NCBI GenBank assembly: GCA_036346275.1
Contig: CM070723.1
Coordinates: 45,710,743-45,774,742, forward strand
DNA: 64,000 nt
Source of the DNA: Otatea glauca
Lineage: Eukaryota; Streptophyta; Magnoliopsida; Poales; Poaceae
Reading direction: 5' to 3'
A program made the position numbers and the translations under genes. Positions 9,836-22,233 of the stretch are shown in pieces. Each line of letters starts with the position of its first letter. Position 1 is the stretch's first letter. Below the pieces are notes generated by a model, which worked only from the letters and a program-made list of their open reading frames with translations, had not been told where the DNA came from and made no database searches.

Positions 9836-11870
9836 CTACTTTCGCCTTGAAAAGAGTCTTTTGAGCTGGCCCTGAGCTTTGCTTTTCTTTGGTGGAGAGG
9901 CAGGTTGTTCATCAGTATCTTCTTGGCTTGGATTATCTGGCCCTTGAGACATAGCTCGATCATGCCAACTTGGATAGTCTGGTTCTCCTGGCTGGATAAC
10001 CAACAGTTGAAGATCTGACTGAATCTGGTCCAAAGAATCGCTCATATTTCGAGTCTCAGCAAGGACGTCGCCCACATCATATGTGACATTATGTGCCAAA
10101 CGAGTATAGTCGAGCAGGGCATCTTCAGTGAATTCAGACAGATGATCTAATTGATGTCTCATCCACAAGTGATCACTTTTATGTGATATACTTTCAGCGT
10201 CAACCTGATTTCTCAGTTTCTTGTACTGATCATCCATTTTCTTGTTCATGTCATACAATCTGTCCTTGATCAGATTTTGAGCAAGATATCATCATTGGAC
10301 ATCTTGTCTAAGATCTTCTTGATTTTTGCTTAGATGGTCAAATCTTGACATGGCTTCATTAAAGAATTTCATTTCTTCCTCATGCCTGTGAGCTGCTGTA
10401 TTCTGATCTTCCATGTATCTAGCTTGAAATCCCCTTTGATCGGCATAGTATTGTTGCTCAAAGTTGGAGAACCAGGAGGGCTGAGTTTCAAAGATGTTTT
10501 CTTGAGCCTGAAATGTGTCGTTTTGTCCTTGTTCATCATACTTGAGAGAGGATGAGTTGGGGTACTGATAGTCAAACAAGCTTTCCCAACCAGGAAATGT
10601 ATTCCTTTGATCATGCTCAGGATGAGCTGAAGTTGAAGGATAGACATGTTTATATTGTTGGGGTACTTCAGATGGCATACCAGACCCTCCAGCTTCATTT
10701 TCGTTTGCTCCTGGTCTGAAACTCTGCGCTTCCGTGAACCTTGCTGCTGCAGCTGCTTCTTGAAGTTGATAAATTTGATGTTCTTCATCTAAGGTTTTAT
10801 CAACTGAGCTTGAAAGCTTTTGAGTAGCAAAGATCATCTGTGTTCCATGATTCACTTCCATAAATTACTTGATTGCTTCTTGAGATGGTGGCTCGGTGTC
10901 TTCCCTTTTCCTTTTGAACACTAGGTTCTCTGTCATTTCTGCTCTGATCAGACATATGATGACTTTCATACTCTTGATGATAGCTTCCATAGGACTGATG
11001 CCAAAAATCACTTTGTTGTGCTTGGGAAACACTTCTAGCACTATTTCTGTCAAACTCATTTTCAGCCTCAATCCTTTCTGCACTTTCTTCTTCGGGTTCA
11101 AATGGTTGATTCTCTGCCACTCTTTGAAGGAGCCCAGAAATCCTTAGATTTTGTCCAGTAGCCTGATGCATACTGTATTTCTTCGGAAAGCATTTGAATT
11201 CTTTATTTAGGTCATCTTGAGAAATAATGCCTTGAGCCAACAATACACCCGTGATTAACTGGGCAAAAGGCAGAGAGCTGCTGAACCTTTTATAGATGGC
11301 TTCCTCCATCTGTCCAAAGAAATAATCAGCTAGATCTATAGGTGTCTTGATGAATTAGGTGTAGCAACCAAGCTAAAGCGAGGTGATTCCTTCTTTATAT
11401 CCGGACTTGGGATATATAGAGTGTCTTAATATCAAGAGCGAACCTTGGCTTCTTTGCATGCGGACAAGACACCCTATTTGGATTAAAATCCTTACTTGAG
11501 GTATCTTTGTATATATGCCACGACACTTGTAATCGGCAAGTTCCACTTTGTCTCCACCTTTGATGTGGATACATCTTTTCAAAGATCCTTGTCCTATTTG
11601 CCCGAGGACTAGAAGCTCCTATTCTTTGATTCAAACTGGGATGATCTGATTTTCCTCATTTTTCCATTTATAGTGAACATGATATATTTCCTTTGTTTGT
11701 TCACTAGAAGAGAAGCATAAAACTCTAAAGTCCTTGAAACACTCCATGGAATTGTTTTATTTGACATGATTCCTACTAGTCCAGAGTGGAGTTTATGCAA
11801 TCATACAACCCGGATGATCCAATGATATTGTTCACTTGATCCCAATCTATATATTGGTGATTTGACAGAG
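9836..11870 (-). pseudogene. Element A env-like third ORF, broken
   Basis: Successive minus-strand frames carry one diverged protein: a segment near 11800-11610 with FYASL and KYIMFTINGK, a helical segment at 11309-11150 (PFAQLITGVLLAQGI), a long low-complexity Gln/Ser/Tyr-rich linker (11100-10420), and a C-terminal coiled coil (10258-9950) ending in a basic tail, KRLFSRRK. The first parts correspond to the env-like ORF of element B. At least three frame changes break it. The role of this Sirevirus protein is unknown; env-like is a conventional label, and no clear signal peptide or fusion motif is visible. Confidence 0.6.
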
Positions 11871-12748
11871 TAAATCGGCTTTCCTTTTCCATCTCTTCTG
11901 CTTAGATAGGCATGGAAAATGTTTTTGTGTAAAAGAGACACAAAGTTTTCACCTCGGATGGCCTTGACTCAGGGAACTGCACTTTTCAGCGACCAACCGA
12001 ATCGCTCTTAACTTCTTAGAATTAAGTTTTCCAGTTCTTCACTACTAAGAACATCAATCTCGAGATCGATTCCGTGCTTTCGAGGATGATTCACTTGTCG
12101 GGTTCATAGGGAATATCCTCGAGGATGATTCGAGTCAACTATCCGCTTTCCTTTTCTTGGATGAGAGGTCACTATTTTGCGGTTTGGTCGACCAAAGCAT
12201 TATGAACATCGGGATTATAAGCGGTCCTTGAGGTTGTTCAGCATATTTGTTTGAGAAGATGAACTAGATCTTCTTTGCTTTTTACTCTTAACTTTATCAA
12301 AGATTTTTCCAAACAAGCCCCTTTTGTCGAGGATTTTTGACCTCATTTTTGCTTTCGACTTAAACACGGACTAATTGCTCGGACTCGGGACCGTGCTCTC
12401 TTCAAACAAAAGAAACAGACCTAAAAGGAAGAACTAAATCTAAGCACTAGGTCTAAGTTTTTTAAAAACGAGACAAAGAGAAGTTCTAAAGAACTTCTTG
12501 AGTTTGAAGGAGATTCTTTGCGCACAAGGTTGAGCGATCACCGTTGCCAAGATCCGATCAGATTTGCTTGGTGAAGAGAAGAAGGAAACTTCTGGTTTAG
12601 AGAAGTTTTTGCGCAAGCAAGGCAATAACAAGGAGGTTTTTGATGGAAGAAGTTACTGCATTGAATGCATTGGCAGAAGTAAAAGCCTTGGAAACTGACA
12701 CCTTTTAACCAGGGTGGTTGAAGAGGAACAGGAGCAGTGGGACCCCTT

Positions 12749-13135
12749 CTATTTAAAGTCTGCTTGAGCAGTCTGAGAGAGTCCTAAAGAGATAAGGACA
12801 GGATAGCAATAGGTAAGACCTAAAGCAATAGGTAAGATCTTTCAATGACTTTTGAAAACTTGAGAGGAGAACAAGGAAATTTATTTAAGCTTGGTGCAAA
12901 TTGTTTGAGTTTAGATAAGAGTTTAGACTTAGAGGTATTTAAACATAAGGCAGATTTGACTATTAAAAGAATATGGACAGATTGCACTTTGGGTCGGACC
13001 AAAAGTTTTGTACTCAGCCTGGACCAGATTTAGTCCGCTTGGTATTAGGACCAAAGCTCCTATTATCGACGGACCAAAAAAAATTTAGTCCGGCGAGCAT
13101 TGTCAGATTATTTTGAGATTAGTCCGATCCAGGCA
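12749..13135 (-). promoter_or_regulatory. Candidate internal promoter upstream of element A env-like ORF
   Basis: On the minus strand, palindromic motifs of the same family as the A LTR (CGGAC..AAATTTAGTCCG at 13070-13092, GGACCAGATTTAGTCC at 13021-13036, GGACCAAAAG near 12996) precede a TATA-like CTTTAAATAG at 12749-12758. A pyrimidine-rich leader follows toward the env-like ORF. Promoter function is inferred from this layout and from the similar layout in element B. Confidence 0.4.
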
Positions 13136-14157
13136 GGAACCTGTATCTTTTAGTTGTTCTCAGTTTGCATCATGTCTATATTTCTGAATATTTTAAAGAT
13201 AAAAGATATATCTAAGATTACCAACCAAAATCAATTAAACAAAGAGCTTTAGTGACTGTTTGAGTTTAATAATCAAGTAAGCTTAAGTATTTCTTTAAAC
13301 CAAGCTTATCTGAAGAACTCAAGTACTTTGATATGGACACTTTGCTGAAAAAGGCAAATGAAGATTTCTCGGCTTCCTTTAAAATTTTGATTAGAAAAGG
13401 ATGATCATGGAAAGATGAGTCTTATAGCAACACACATTTTTTTTTAAAAAAAAAATTCAAAGAGTTATTATAATTTTATCCATATCGTGTAGTCAAAACA
13501 GTGATCTGTCGAACTAGAGCTGCGAAAGATACCAACAGAATGTTTTGAGCGACTAGTCGAAGTTATGTTTAGCGACGTACACGTATGAATAGCCATTCAA
13601 TTTAGAAAACATACAAGATCCAGAGAGTACTTTCAGAACACCGAACTTTTTATTTATTTATAAACATTGTCCCGGCTTACATAGATGATATGGGACAAGA
13701 CAGAACAGGACTAGTTTCCCCCCCTACGCGCGCCCTAAAGCTTCTATGCGCGGCTCGCCCCGACAGAGTGGGAAGGCTTCAAGAAAAGCATCTATCGCCT
13801 CACTGTCTCTCGCAATGACCCTTTCTTCACTAGCTCTTCTAGAACACGATCGAACTCCTTCCGAGTTCTCATGAGCTCTGGTCGACCCGATCATCGTTGA
13901 AGGGTCTTTTCGGCATGATGAAGAGCTTAGTTTAGAACAGAAGAGAGAAGAGATAAGTTGAGGATTCCAGGGTCTCTGGTACGCCTTTTATAGCCATTGA
14001 GATGAGAAAAAAAAAGTAAATGCAACAAAATCCAAAGCGACTTTGAAGTTAGAGACGATACGGAAAAACTGGGAGTTACGGAAAACGAAACGATATTTTG
14101 ACAGAAAATTATGCAAAGCTAGGGTAAGAAATCAAGGGAAATGAGCATTAGGATATA

Positions 14158-17100
14158 TGTAACATCCCAAAAATCTGCCAAATATTATTTTATTGCTTAA
14201 ATGTGCATTTATGATTTTCTGGAATTTATTTAGATTTTTCTGGATTTATTTGAATTAAATCTTATTTCAAGTTTATTGCTTTCTATCCAAAAGTATTTAA
14301 ATCTGTGCAAAGTTAAAATAAAGTTTTGGTAAAAATATTTTATTTGAGTCCAGAATGTCTCACAGTATTTTTGAGATTTTTTTTGGATTTTTCCTGATTA
14401 TTTTATTGCCTAAAACAAATTAAATGAATTTCTGGAATTATTTTAAATGAAAAACCTTTTGAAAAGCGTGTGAGCGATGAGCGGCCAGCCCATGCACTGT
14501 GCGGCCCAGATAGCCCGTGCGGCCTGCTTCGGCCAAAACCCTAGGCCTAAGAAATCCCGACCGTTGGATCGAGACCCAACACCGAGATCTCGCCGCGTCG
14601 TTGGCGCTTCAGGGCGTTGATTGAGCGGCGCGTGGGCGCCCGGATGAAGCCGCGTCGTCTTCCGAAGTCGCCGCCGAGTCGCCGCCGCCACGAGCCGTCT
14701 TCGAGTCCGGCGGACACGCCTTCCGTCGCGACTATTTAAGGCGCCAACGCGGGCACGGAACCCCTTACCTCGCGCCGCGCATCTTTCCAAAGCCCGAGGC
14801 TCTGTGTCGCCGTCGTTCGCACGAGAGAGCTCGCCGGAGTGAAGGTCCTTGCCGTGGTGGTTTCTGCTCGGTTTCGTCGCCGCCGTTGATCTTTCGCCGT
14901 CACCAGTGCCACCATCGAGATCGCCAAACCGCGCCGCGTCGGATCCGTGAAGAGTCATCGCCGTTTCGTCGCCGGAACGCCGTAGCCGAGGTCGTCGTTC
15001 TCACGTCCGGTGGAGTTGCGCCGCCGCGTCGCCATCGTCACGTTGAAGCTTTGGAAGCCGTCGGATCTCCAGGGAAGGGTCTAGATCGTGCCACGACGCC
15101 GCATGAACAGTGAACGTCTCTGGTAAGCGCTGACCGTTAGATCTAGATCCCGCGGCAGGTGTGCTGCCACGTCGCGTGAGATCGGTAGCCGTCCGATCAA
15201 ACCCGTGCGCTCTAGATCGCACCGTCGTTGCAACCAATCGTGACTCGCCGCGTGTCGGGCGCAAGCATCGAGGCGTCATGGACCGCGTCTGCGGTGAACC
15301 AACCCAACGCCGTGGACCGGGTCTATACGCCGGGACACGTGGCAGCGTCCGATTGGTTTGAATCAGGGCTGATGTCACGCTGACGTCATAAATCGGTTTT
15401 TCAGTATAAAAATAAATCTGTTAATTTCGAATTTCTGATTTTCTGATTTCAGTATTTAGTTCAAACTTCAAAAGGCTATATCTTTTGCATCGTAACTCGG
15501 ATTTGAGTGATTCCAGTTTCTAAAAATTTGTAAAATTAAGATCTATTTAATGGTGAATTTTAATTGATTTTTGGAGTTCAATTGCTCTCTGTTTTGCTAT
15601 TTATTTGCTTTTCTCTTTCGATGCAGCGTGAGCGTTGAATTGTGCGACGCTTGGAGGAAGATCCAACCAACTCAAGAGCAAACTCAGATCAAGATCAGGA
15701 CCTATTCCAAGGCAAGTTGTGCTTTGATCATGTTGAACCCATGTTTATAAAATAGCTATGTTTGATTTACACTATTGCATATATTTCAATTATACAACTG
15801 TTTCAAATTAGTTTGGGCTTAGCTAAAATACCAGATTGATCTATACCCTACCTTGTCATTGTATGCCATGATCCATTGTCACCCTAGATTGGTTAAATAT
15901 AGTTGGTTAATAATTATAATCAACATTGGAGGATTAGTTCGTATTAGTTGCTTAGCCATGCCACGTCATCACATGTGTCAGAATCATTGATAATTAATCT
16001 TGATTAATGGTATATGGAACAATGTTATGAACTTGTGTGTCATGTGGGATCACACGATGAGATTGAGTTGTTGTGGCGAGTCATGTCACGCAACGATGTT
16101 GAATTGTTGATGGCACGTGGTGCTTGGTAATCAACTGGGTGATAATCACTTAGATTGGGGCAAGTGGCAAGGGGCGAGGAGGCCAAGGTGGGCCCGATGG
16201 GCAGATGGTATGTGGAAGTCTTGCCTTGATCACACTAAGGACTTAACCTTGCATGCCTTTGACCTGAGTCAATCATGCAACCACATGTCTGGTATGGGCC
16301 AGCCTAGCTGAGTAATTTGCAAAGTCTTAATTTTGATACTATCGTGGTCGGTGTGAGTTCCCGGGTCAGGGTGTAACTCACATGGCGCAAGAGGGGGGCC
16401 CTGGATGTGGTTTTCAGACCCGCCAGTGTTGAAACCTTAGCGGGTAGTACCGGGTTAAGATAGAGCATTGTAAAGGCTTTGTTATAACCTCTCGCCTTTG
16501 TGGTGTTTGGTTGTATCACGTGGGTAAAGTGCATAACCTCTGCAGAGTGTGAAACTATTCGGATAGCCGTGCTTTCATGATTGAGCAATGCTCGGGAATT
16601 ACAGTTTAAGGGTTAGTTTAATAAATTGGACAACTTGGTTGGGATGGCGGGATTGCCATATGGAAGATTGGAACTTGATTTAGGATTGGAAACTTGGTTT
16701 ACTTGAGATTACTGAATTTATTTATTTATGTTATTTGTTTCTGATCTTTACAATCTATTTATTGTACTTGTTCATAAATGTCGCTTATTGGAAAATAGCC
16801 ATGATAGCTGTCCATTGGAATAAGCCTTACATGTAGATAAATAGAATTGCATGCATGCACAACTTGTTGAGTGCTTTAAGTACTCACCCTTGCCAAACAA
16901 CAATAATCAACAGTTGAAGAATCTACACCTGTGTTGGAAGATGAAGTCCAAGAAGACACGAGTCATTAGGGTCCGAGCCTTGTCGGTTGCCTGTGGTGAA
17001 CTGATGAGCTATCTACGTTTCTACTTTCCGCTGCTTAATTATTAATTTATATTCTCAGTCTTGCCCTGCGTGGCTTAATAATGTAAGTTGGTCATAAGAT

Positions 17101-17254
17101 CATACATTTAGCTATATCAATAAATGAACTATTATTCTATTGTCGTTGTGTATGATGTGATATATACCAATGTTAAGCTGTGTGCACTAGCGTTGATCCT
17201 GGGAATAGTGCAGTAAACACAGTGGGTTCGAATCAGTGGATTCAGGTCCTTACA
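14158..17254 (+). mobile_element. Solo LTR of a Tekay-like Ty3/gypsy element, nested in A
   Basis: It begins TGTAACATCCC and ends TCCTTACA, with a perfect ATATA target duplication (14153-14157 and 17255-17259). No internal domain is present, so it is an LTR left by recombination between the two LTRs of an insertion. It is homologous along its length to the LTRs of element C (same start, shared CACAACTTGTTGAGTGCTTT near 16858), but diverged. A TATA-like CTATTTAAGG lies at 14731, followed by a GC-rich transcribed region. GC-rich open frames inside (for example 14443-14958) are not genes. Confidence 0.88.
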
Positions 17255-17294
17255 ATATATATGGTAAACAAAAGTGCTCCCCCTTAGTCAAACA

Positions 17295-20200
17295 TTATCG
17301 AGCAATATTTGAAAAAGCAATGATATTCAGTTCATTTCTTAATTTTGAAAATTTGGCCTCATCAAGCGGCTTAGTGAAAATATCAGCCAATTGGTCCTCA
17401 GTTCTTACATGACTAAGCATAATATTTCCTTTAGCAACATGATCACGGATAAAGTGATGTCTAATTTCTATATGCTTAGTTCTGGAGTGTTGGACCGGAT
17501 TGTTTGCTATTTTCACTGCACTTTCATTATCACATAACAGAGGTACATTATCAAATTTTATACCAAAATCCAAAAATGTTTGTTTGATGAATAAGATTTG
17601 AGCACAATAACTTCCAATGACCACATATTCGGCTTTGGCAGTGGATAGTGCTCTGAATTTTGCTTTTAGAAAACCAAGAAACTAAAGACCTTCCAAGCAA
17701 ATGACGGCTCCCGAGGTGCTCTTACGATCAATCTTGCATCCGCATAATCGAATCTGAGTAGCCTAGAAGCTCAAAGGAGCACCTTTGGGGTACCATAAAC
17801 CAATATTAGAAGTAAATTTAAGATATCTAAATATTCTTTTACAAAGACTCAAGTGAATTTCTTTAGGAGCGACTTGAAATCTAGCACACATACACACACT
17901 AAACATGATATCGGGCCTAGATCTTTGTCAAGTATAGTAAAGAGCCTATCATGGATCTAAAAAGCTTCTGATCTACAGACTTACCTCCCACATCTTGATC
18001 AAGATGTGTATTAGTAGCCATGGGAGTCTTTATGATCTTGCATTCTTCCATTTTGAAGCGTTTGAGAAGATCCTTAGTATACTTTTCTTGCGAAATAAAG
18101 GTTCCTTCCTTTAGCTGCTTGATTTGAAATCCCATAAAGAATGATAGTTCCCCAATCATAAACATCTCGAACTCTTTGGCCATCATATCACCAAATTCTT
18201 TACAAAGAGAAGTATTAGTACAGCCAAAGATAATATCATCAACATATATTTGACAAATCATTAATGTTCCATTGATGTCTTTTAAAAACAATGTTGGATC
18301 AACCTTTCCAGTTTTGAAGTCTTTATTGAGTAGAAAATCTCTAAGGCGTTCATACCAAGCTCTAGGAGCTTGTTTTAGACCATACAGAGCCTTAGATAAT
18401 TTATACACGTGGTTTGGCAAATTTGGATCTTCAAACCCAGGTGGTTGTTCAACATAGACAGTTTCATCAATGAATCCATTTAGAAATGCACTTTTTACAT
18501 CTATTTGAAAAAGAGTGATATTAAAATGAGTAGCAAAGGCAAGAAGGAACCGAATTGCTTCAAGGCGAGCCATGGGGCATAGGTCTCTCCATAGTCCAGT
18601 CCTTCTATTTGAGTAAATCCTTGAGCTACTAGTCTGGCTTTATTCCTTATCACCACTCCATTTTCATCTTGCTTATTTCTGAACACCCATTTTGTACCAA
18701 TAACATTGTGATCCTTTGGGCGATTGGTTAAACTCCAGACTTTGTTTCTTTCAAAGTTGTTAAGTTCTTCTTCCATAGCAATAATCCAATCAGCATCTTC
18801 TAGTGCTTCTTCCACTGTTTTAGGCTCAATACACGAGACAAAAGAGTAATGTTCACAAAAAGAAGCTTGTCTAGAACAAGTTTGAATACCCTTACTGAAT
18901 TCACCAATGATTTGATCGAGGATGATCTTTAGCAATGGTATGATGGCTTTTGATGAGAACAGGATGATCTTGCTCTTTTTCATCTTCTTCTTCCTCTTGT
19001 GTTCCATCATGAGGCACTATTGATTGAGTGGGAAGTTCATCCTTGTCTTCTTTTGGTCGAATATCTCCCACTTCCATCTTCTTCATTGCTTGTGCCAAGC
19101 CATCGTCTCCTACATCATCTAAATTCTCATGCTCACCTTGTGAGCCATTAGATTCATCAAACTTTACATCATAAGTTTCTTCTACCAGTCCAGTGGTATT
19201 ATTAAAGACTCTATATGCTTTGGATTTAGAGGAATATCCTAGCATGAAGCCGTGGTCACATCTAGTTTGAAATTTTCCCAAATGAGTTCTCTTTTATAGA
19301 TATAAACTTTACAACCGAACACACGAAAATATGATACATTTGGTCTTCTTCCTACCAAGAGTTCATAAGGAGTTTTCTTAAGCAATCTATGAAGATATAG
19401 TCTGTTATGACATGACAAGTATTAATTGCTTGACCCAAAAAGCATCGAGGTTTCATATTCATCTAGCATAGATCTAGCCATTTCAATCAAAGTTCGATTT
19501 TTCCTTTCAACTACTCCATTTTGCTGGGGGGTATAAGTTGCAGAGAGTTCATGCTTAATTCCTAATTCATCACAGTATTCAATAATATTTGTGTTAACGA
19601 ACTCAGATCCATTGTCACTTCTTATTTTCTTGATGGGACAATCAAATTCATTTTGAGCCCTTTTTGCAAAAGTTTTGAAGATTTTTCCAACTTCACTTTT
19701 GTTTGGCAAAAAGAATACCCAAGTAAATCCGGAAAAGTCATCAACTATTACTAAGCAATAAGAGTTACCACCGATGCTGGCATATGAGGTGGGACCAAAC
19801 ACATCCATATGCAGAAGCTCAAGTGGTCTAGTGGTGGACATGATACTTTTAATTGGATGAGAATTAGCTACTTGTTTGCCTGCTTGACAAGCACTACATA
19901 GCTTATTCTTTTCAAATTTAACATCTTTCAAACCCACCACAAGCTCATTTTTGAAAAGCTTCTTTAGGTTAGACATACCTACATGCCCCAAACGCCTGTG
20001 CCAAAGCCATCCGAGGGAGACTTTAGCTAACAGGCAGGTTGAGATACATGAGGAGTTAGATTTGAAACCTACTAAATAGAGATTTTGAAATCTGAATCCT
20101 TTGAATATAAGTTTTCATTTTATCAAATACAGATTACCCCATCAGAAGTGAAGTTACAATGAAATCCAAGATCACACAATTGAGCAACGGACAATAAATT

Positions 20201-20420
20201 GAAGTTTAAGGAATCAACGAGAAGAACATTGTCAATAGAGTGATTATTTGATATGGCAATCTTACCAAGACCTTTTACCTTTCTTTTGCTGTTATCTCCA
20301 AAGGTGATTTTGTGACTTGGATCACTTTCTCCTTCAATTGAGGTGAACATTCTTGAGGTACGGTCATGTGTCGAGTGCAGCCACTGTCAATGACCCAATG
20401 TCTGCCTCCACTCTTATAAT
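17295..20420 (-). pseudogene. Element A pol: protease, integrase, RT, RNase H (broken)
   Basis: From right to left: the protease active-site motif DSGCT near 20390; GAG-pre-integrase and integrase core at 19991-19422, with the three acidic residues in HMDVFGP, RSDNGSEF and VVERKNRT; then RT at about 18850-17917 with GTKWVF, KSAFLNG, YGLKQAPRAW and the catalytic YVDDI near 18236; and the RNase H tail at 17624-17295 with CDNESAVKIANNP and DIFTKPL. The frames shift after protease, after integrase, before RT and before the RNase H tail. The catalytic centre of RNase H is not in frame. The encoded enzymes would normally copy and integrate the element; this copy as written cannot. Confidence 0.85.
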
Positions 20421-20432
20421 TTACCTACAAGT

Positions 20433-22182
20433 TCATTTCTTCACTTTAGGTACCCAAATATTTTTGGGTCCTTTGATGTTAGTTACAGCCATCTTAGGTT
20501 TGAAAGGGTTTGTCAACATGGCCTTAGGTACCCATACAGCTTTAAGCTTCTTATTTAAATTTGAGGGACCTACATATTTCACATTTGTTTTGCCCCTGAA
20601 ATCTTTAAATAGCATGTAATGGGCATCTACCATGCAATCCCTTTTGGTATGAGAAACATTTGCAAGATAGCAATTTTTGGATTCATGGTTTGATTTATGA
20701 CAATAATAACAATGAGTGTTTTTCTTGACAAAAGCTTGTGTAACGTGACCTTGCCCATTTTTATTTGGCGAAATGTGTGGGTTTGTAACCCAAGCCCTTT
20801 TGCCCAAGTTTGGTCTTTGTTCAACAAGAATTTTGTCAAGAGTAGCACTTCCAGAAAACATTTTTCTAAGCCTTTATCAAATGTGGCTATCTGAGCTTTT
20901 AGATCTTTATTTTCAACTTCAAGCTTCTTAACACAAGAAGCATATTTGCAATTTTCTTTGCAAGCATCAGAAGAGCCACAAGTTAAGAATGAAGAGCCAC
21001 TTGAAACAGATGTATTACTTGAAGAGACATGACTGGATTTGTTAGACATCATTTCATTTTCAATTTCTAGTTCACGAGAATTGATTTGCAAGTCTTCATA
21101 ATTCTTAACAAGCAAAGCATGACTTGCAACAAGGTCATCATGAATTTGTACAGACTTTTATGTTCATGCATAAGGTTTTCATACTTGTCTGTAAGCATCC
21201 TTTGATCATTAAGCAAGCTAGAGATAGTCTTCTTAAGAGTTCTAGTTGAAATTGTTTTATCATGCAAGGCATTATTTAGTTCTTCAACTAGTTCTACCAA
21301 CTCGTCATAAGAAGGAGAGTCACTCACCTTTTCCTCATCTGATCTTGCCATAAGACAGAGAGGGAATAATGGTGGCGGTGGAGTTGACTCATCTAGCGCG
21401 AGTCCAGGTAGCCCCTTTGACTTTGGACTTTCTTCTTCTGAGGATGAGTCTTCACTTTCACTTGACTCATCATCATCTTCTTCAGATGAATCTTGAACAA
21501 CTTCTTTTGCCTTTAACGCGATGGATTTCTTTCTTGGTGCATCTTCATCAGCCAAGGTGAGCTCATGAGCAGATATTTTGCCCAGTAGTTCAGTTGGAGT
21601 AAGCCTTTTGAGATCACCACTGTTGGATAGATAAGTGATCAAGCTGTGATATGATCTTGGAAGCACTCTGATCATCTTCCTGCACACTTCAACATCTGAA
21701 ATTTTGGTACCTAGGCCTTTTAGTTCATTTACAATGGGATTTAGCCTAGAGAACATATCATTTGCATTTTCTTGAGGAAGCATTTTGAATTGATCAAATT
21801 TTTCCCTAACAACATAGTATTTTTCTTCTTTTACATCAGAGGTACCTTCATGAATTTCTTGTAATGTTGTCCATATATCATATGCAGAAGTAAGATTACT
21901 TACTCTATCAAAGACTTCTAAGCTAAGACAAGAAAATATGGCATTTCTAGCTTGGGCATCATATTGCATATTTTGAATTTCACCCGGAGTGGGTTCTCCA
22001 TATGCAGATTGCCCTTCAGGTATGACACGAGGAGGCATAGGTTTCTCTGTAACCCTCCACACATCATACCCGACAGCTTCTAAATAACATCTCATTCTGA
22101 TCTTCCAATAAGCATAGTTTGTGCCATCAAAAACAGGTACTCTACCAATACTAACAGTAGCAGAACCATTTCCCTCAGCCAT
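20433..22182 (-). pseudogene. Element A gag, frameshifted
   Basis: The first 371 codons from the ATG at 22182 are open: an N-terminal DGTNYAYWKIRM core typical of copia gag, a Ser/Glu-rich acidic stretch, then a coiled-coil region. The frame changes near 21070-21115 and again before the zinc knuckle CYYCHKSNHESKNC (CX2CX4HX4C) near 20700. Gag forms the particle and binds RNA. Unlike B, no proximal zinc knuckle is present between the acidic stretch and the CLMARSDEE segment. Confidence 0.82.
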
Positions 22183-22219
22183 TTACCAAAGCTAGTTAAG
22201 CTAAACAAGGTAAACCAAT

Positions 22220-22231
22220 GCTCTGATACCA
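22220..22231 (-). promoter_or_regulatory. Primer-binding site of element A
   Basis: The minus strand reads TGGTATCAGAGC just downstream of the 5' LTR, complementary to the 3' end of initiator methionine tRNA. It is the standard copia priming site. Confidence 0.92.
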
Positions 22232-22233
22232 CT

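Noticed and set aside
14443..14958. Long GC-rich minus-strand frame of 171 codons
   Set aside because: Lies inside the solo LTR in its GC-rich transcribed region; Arg/Ala-rich composition without a domain. Same for 31422-31940 and 40449-40952 in element C LTRs.
22220..22231. Methionine tRNA-like sequence (also 48149, 51503, 38351)
   Set aside because: Only the 12-13 bases of a primer-binding site beside each LTR; no tRNA cloverleaf.
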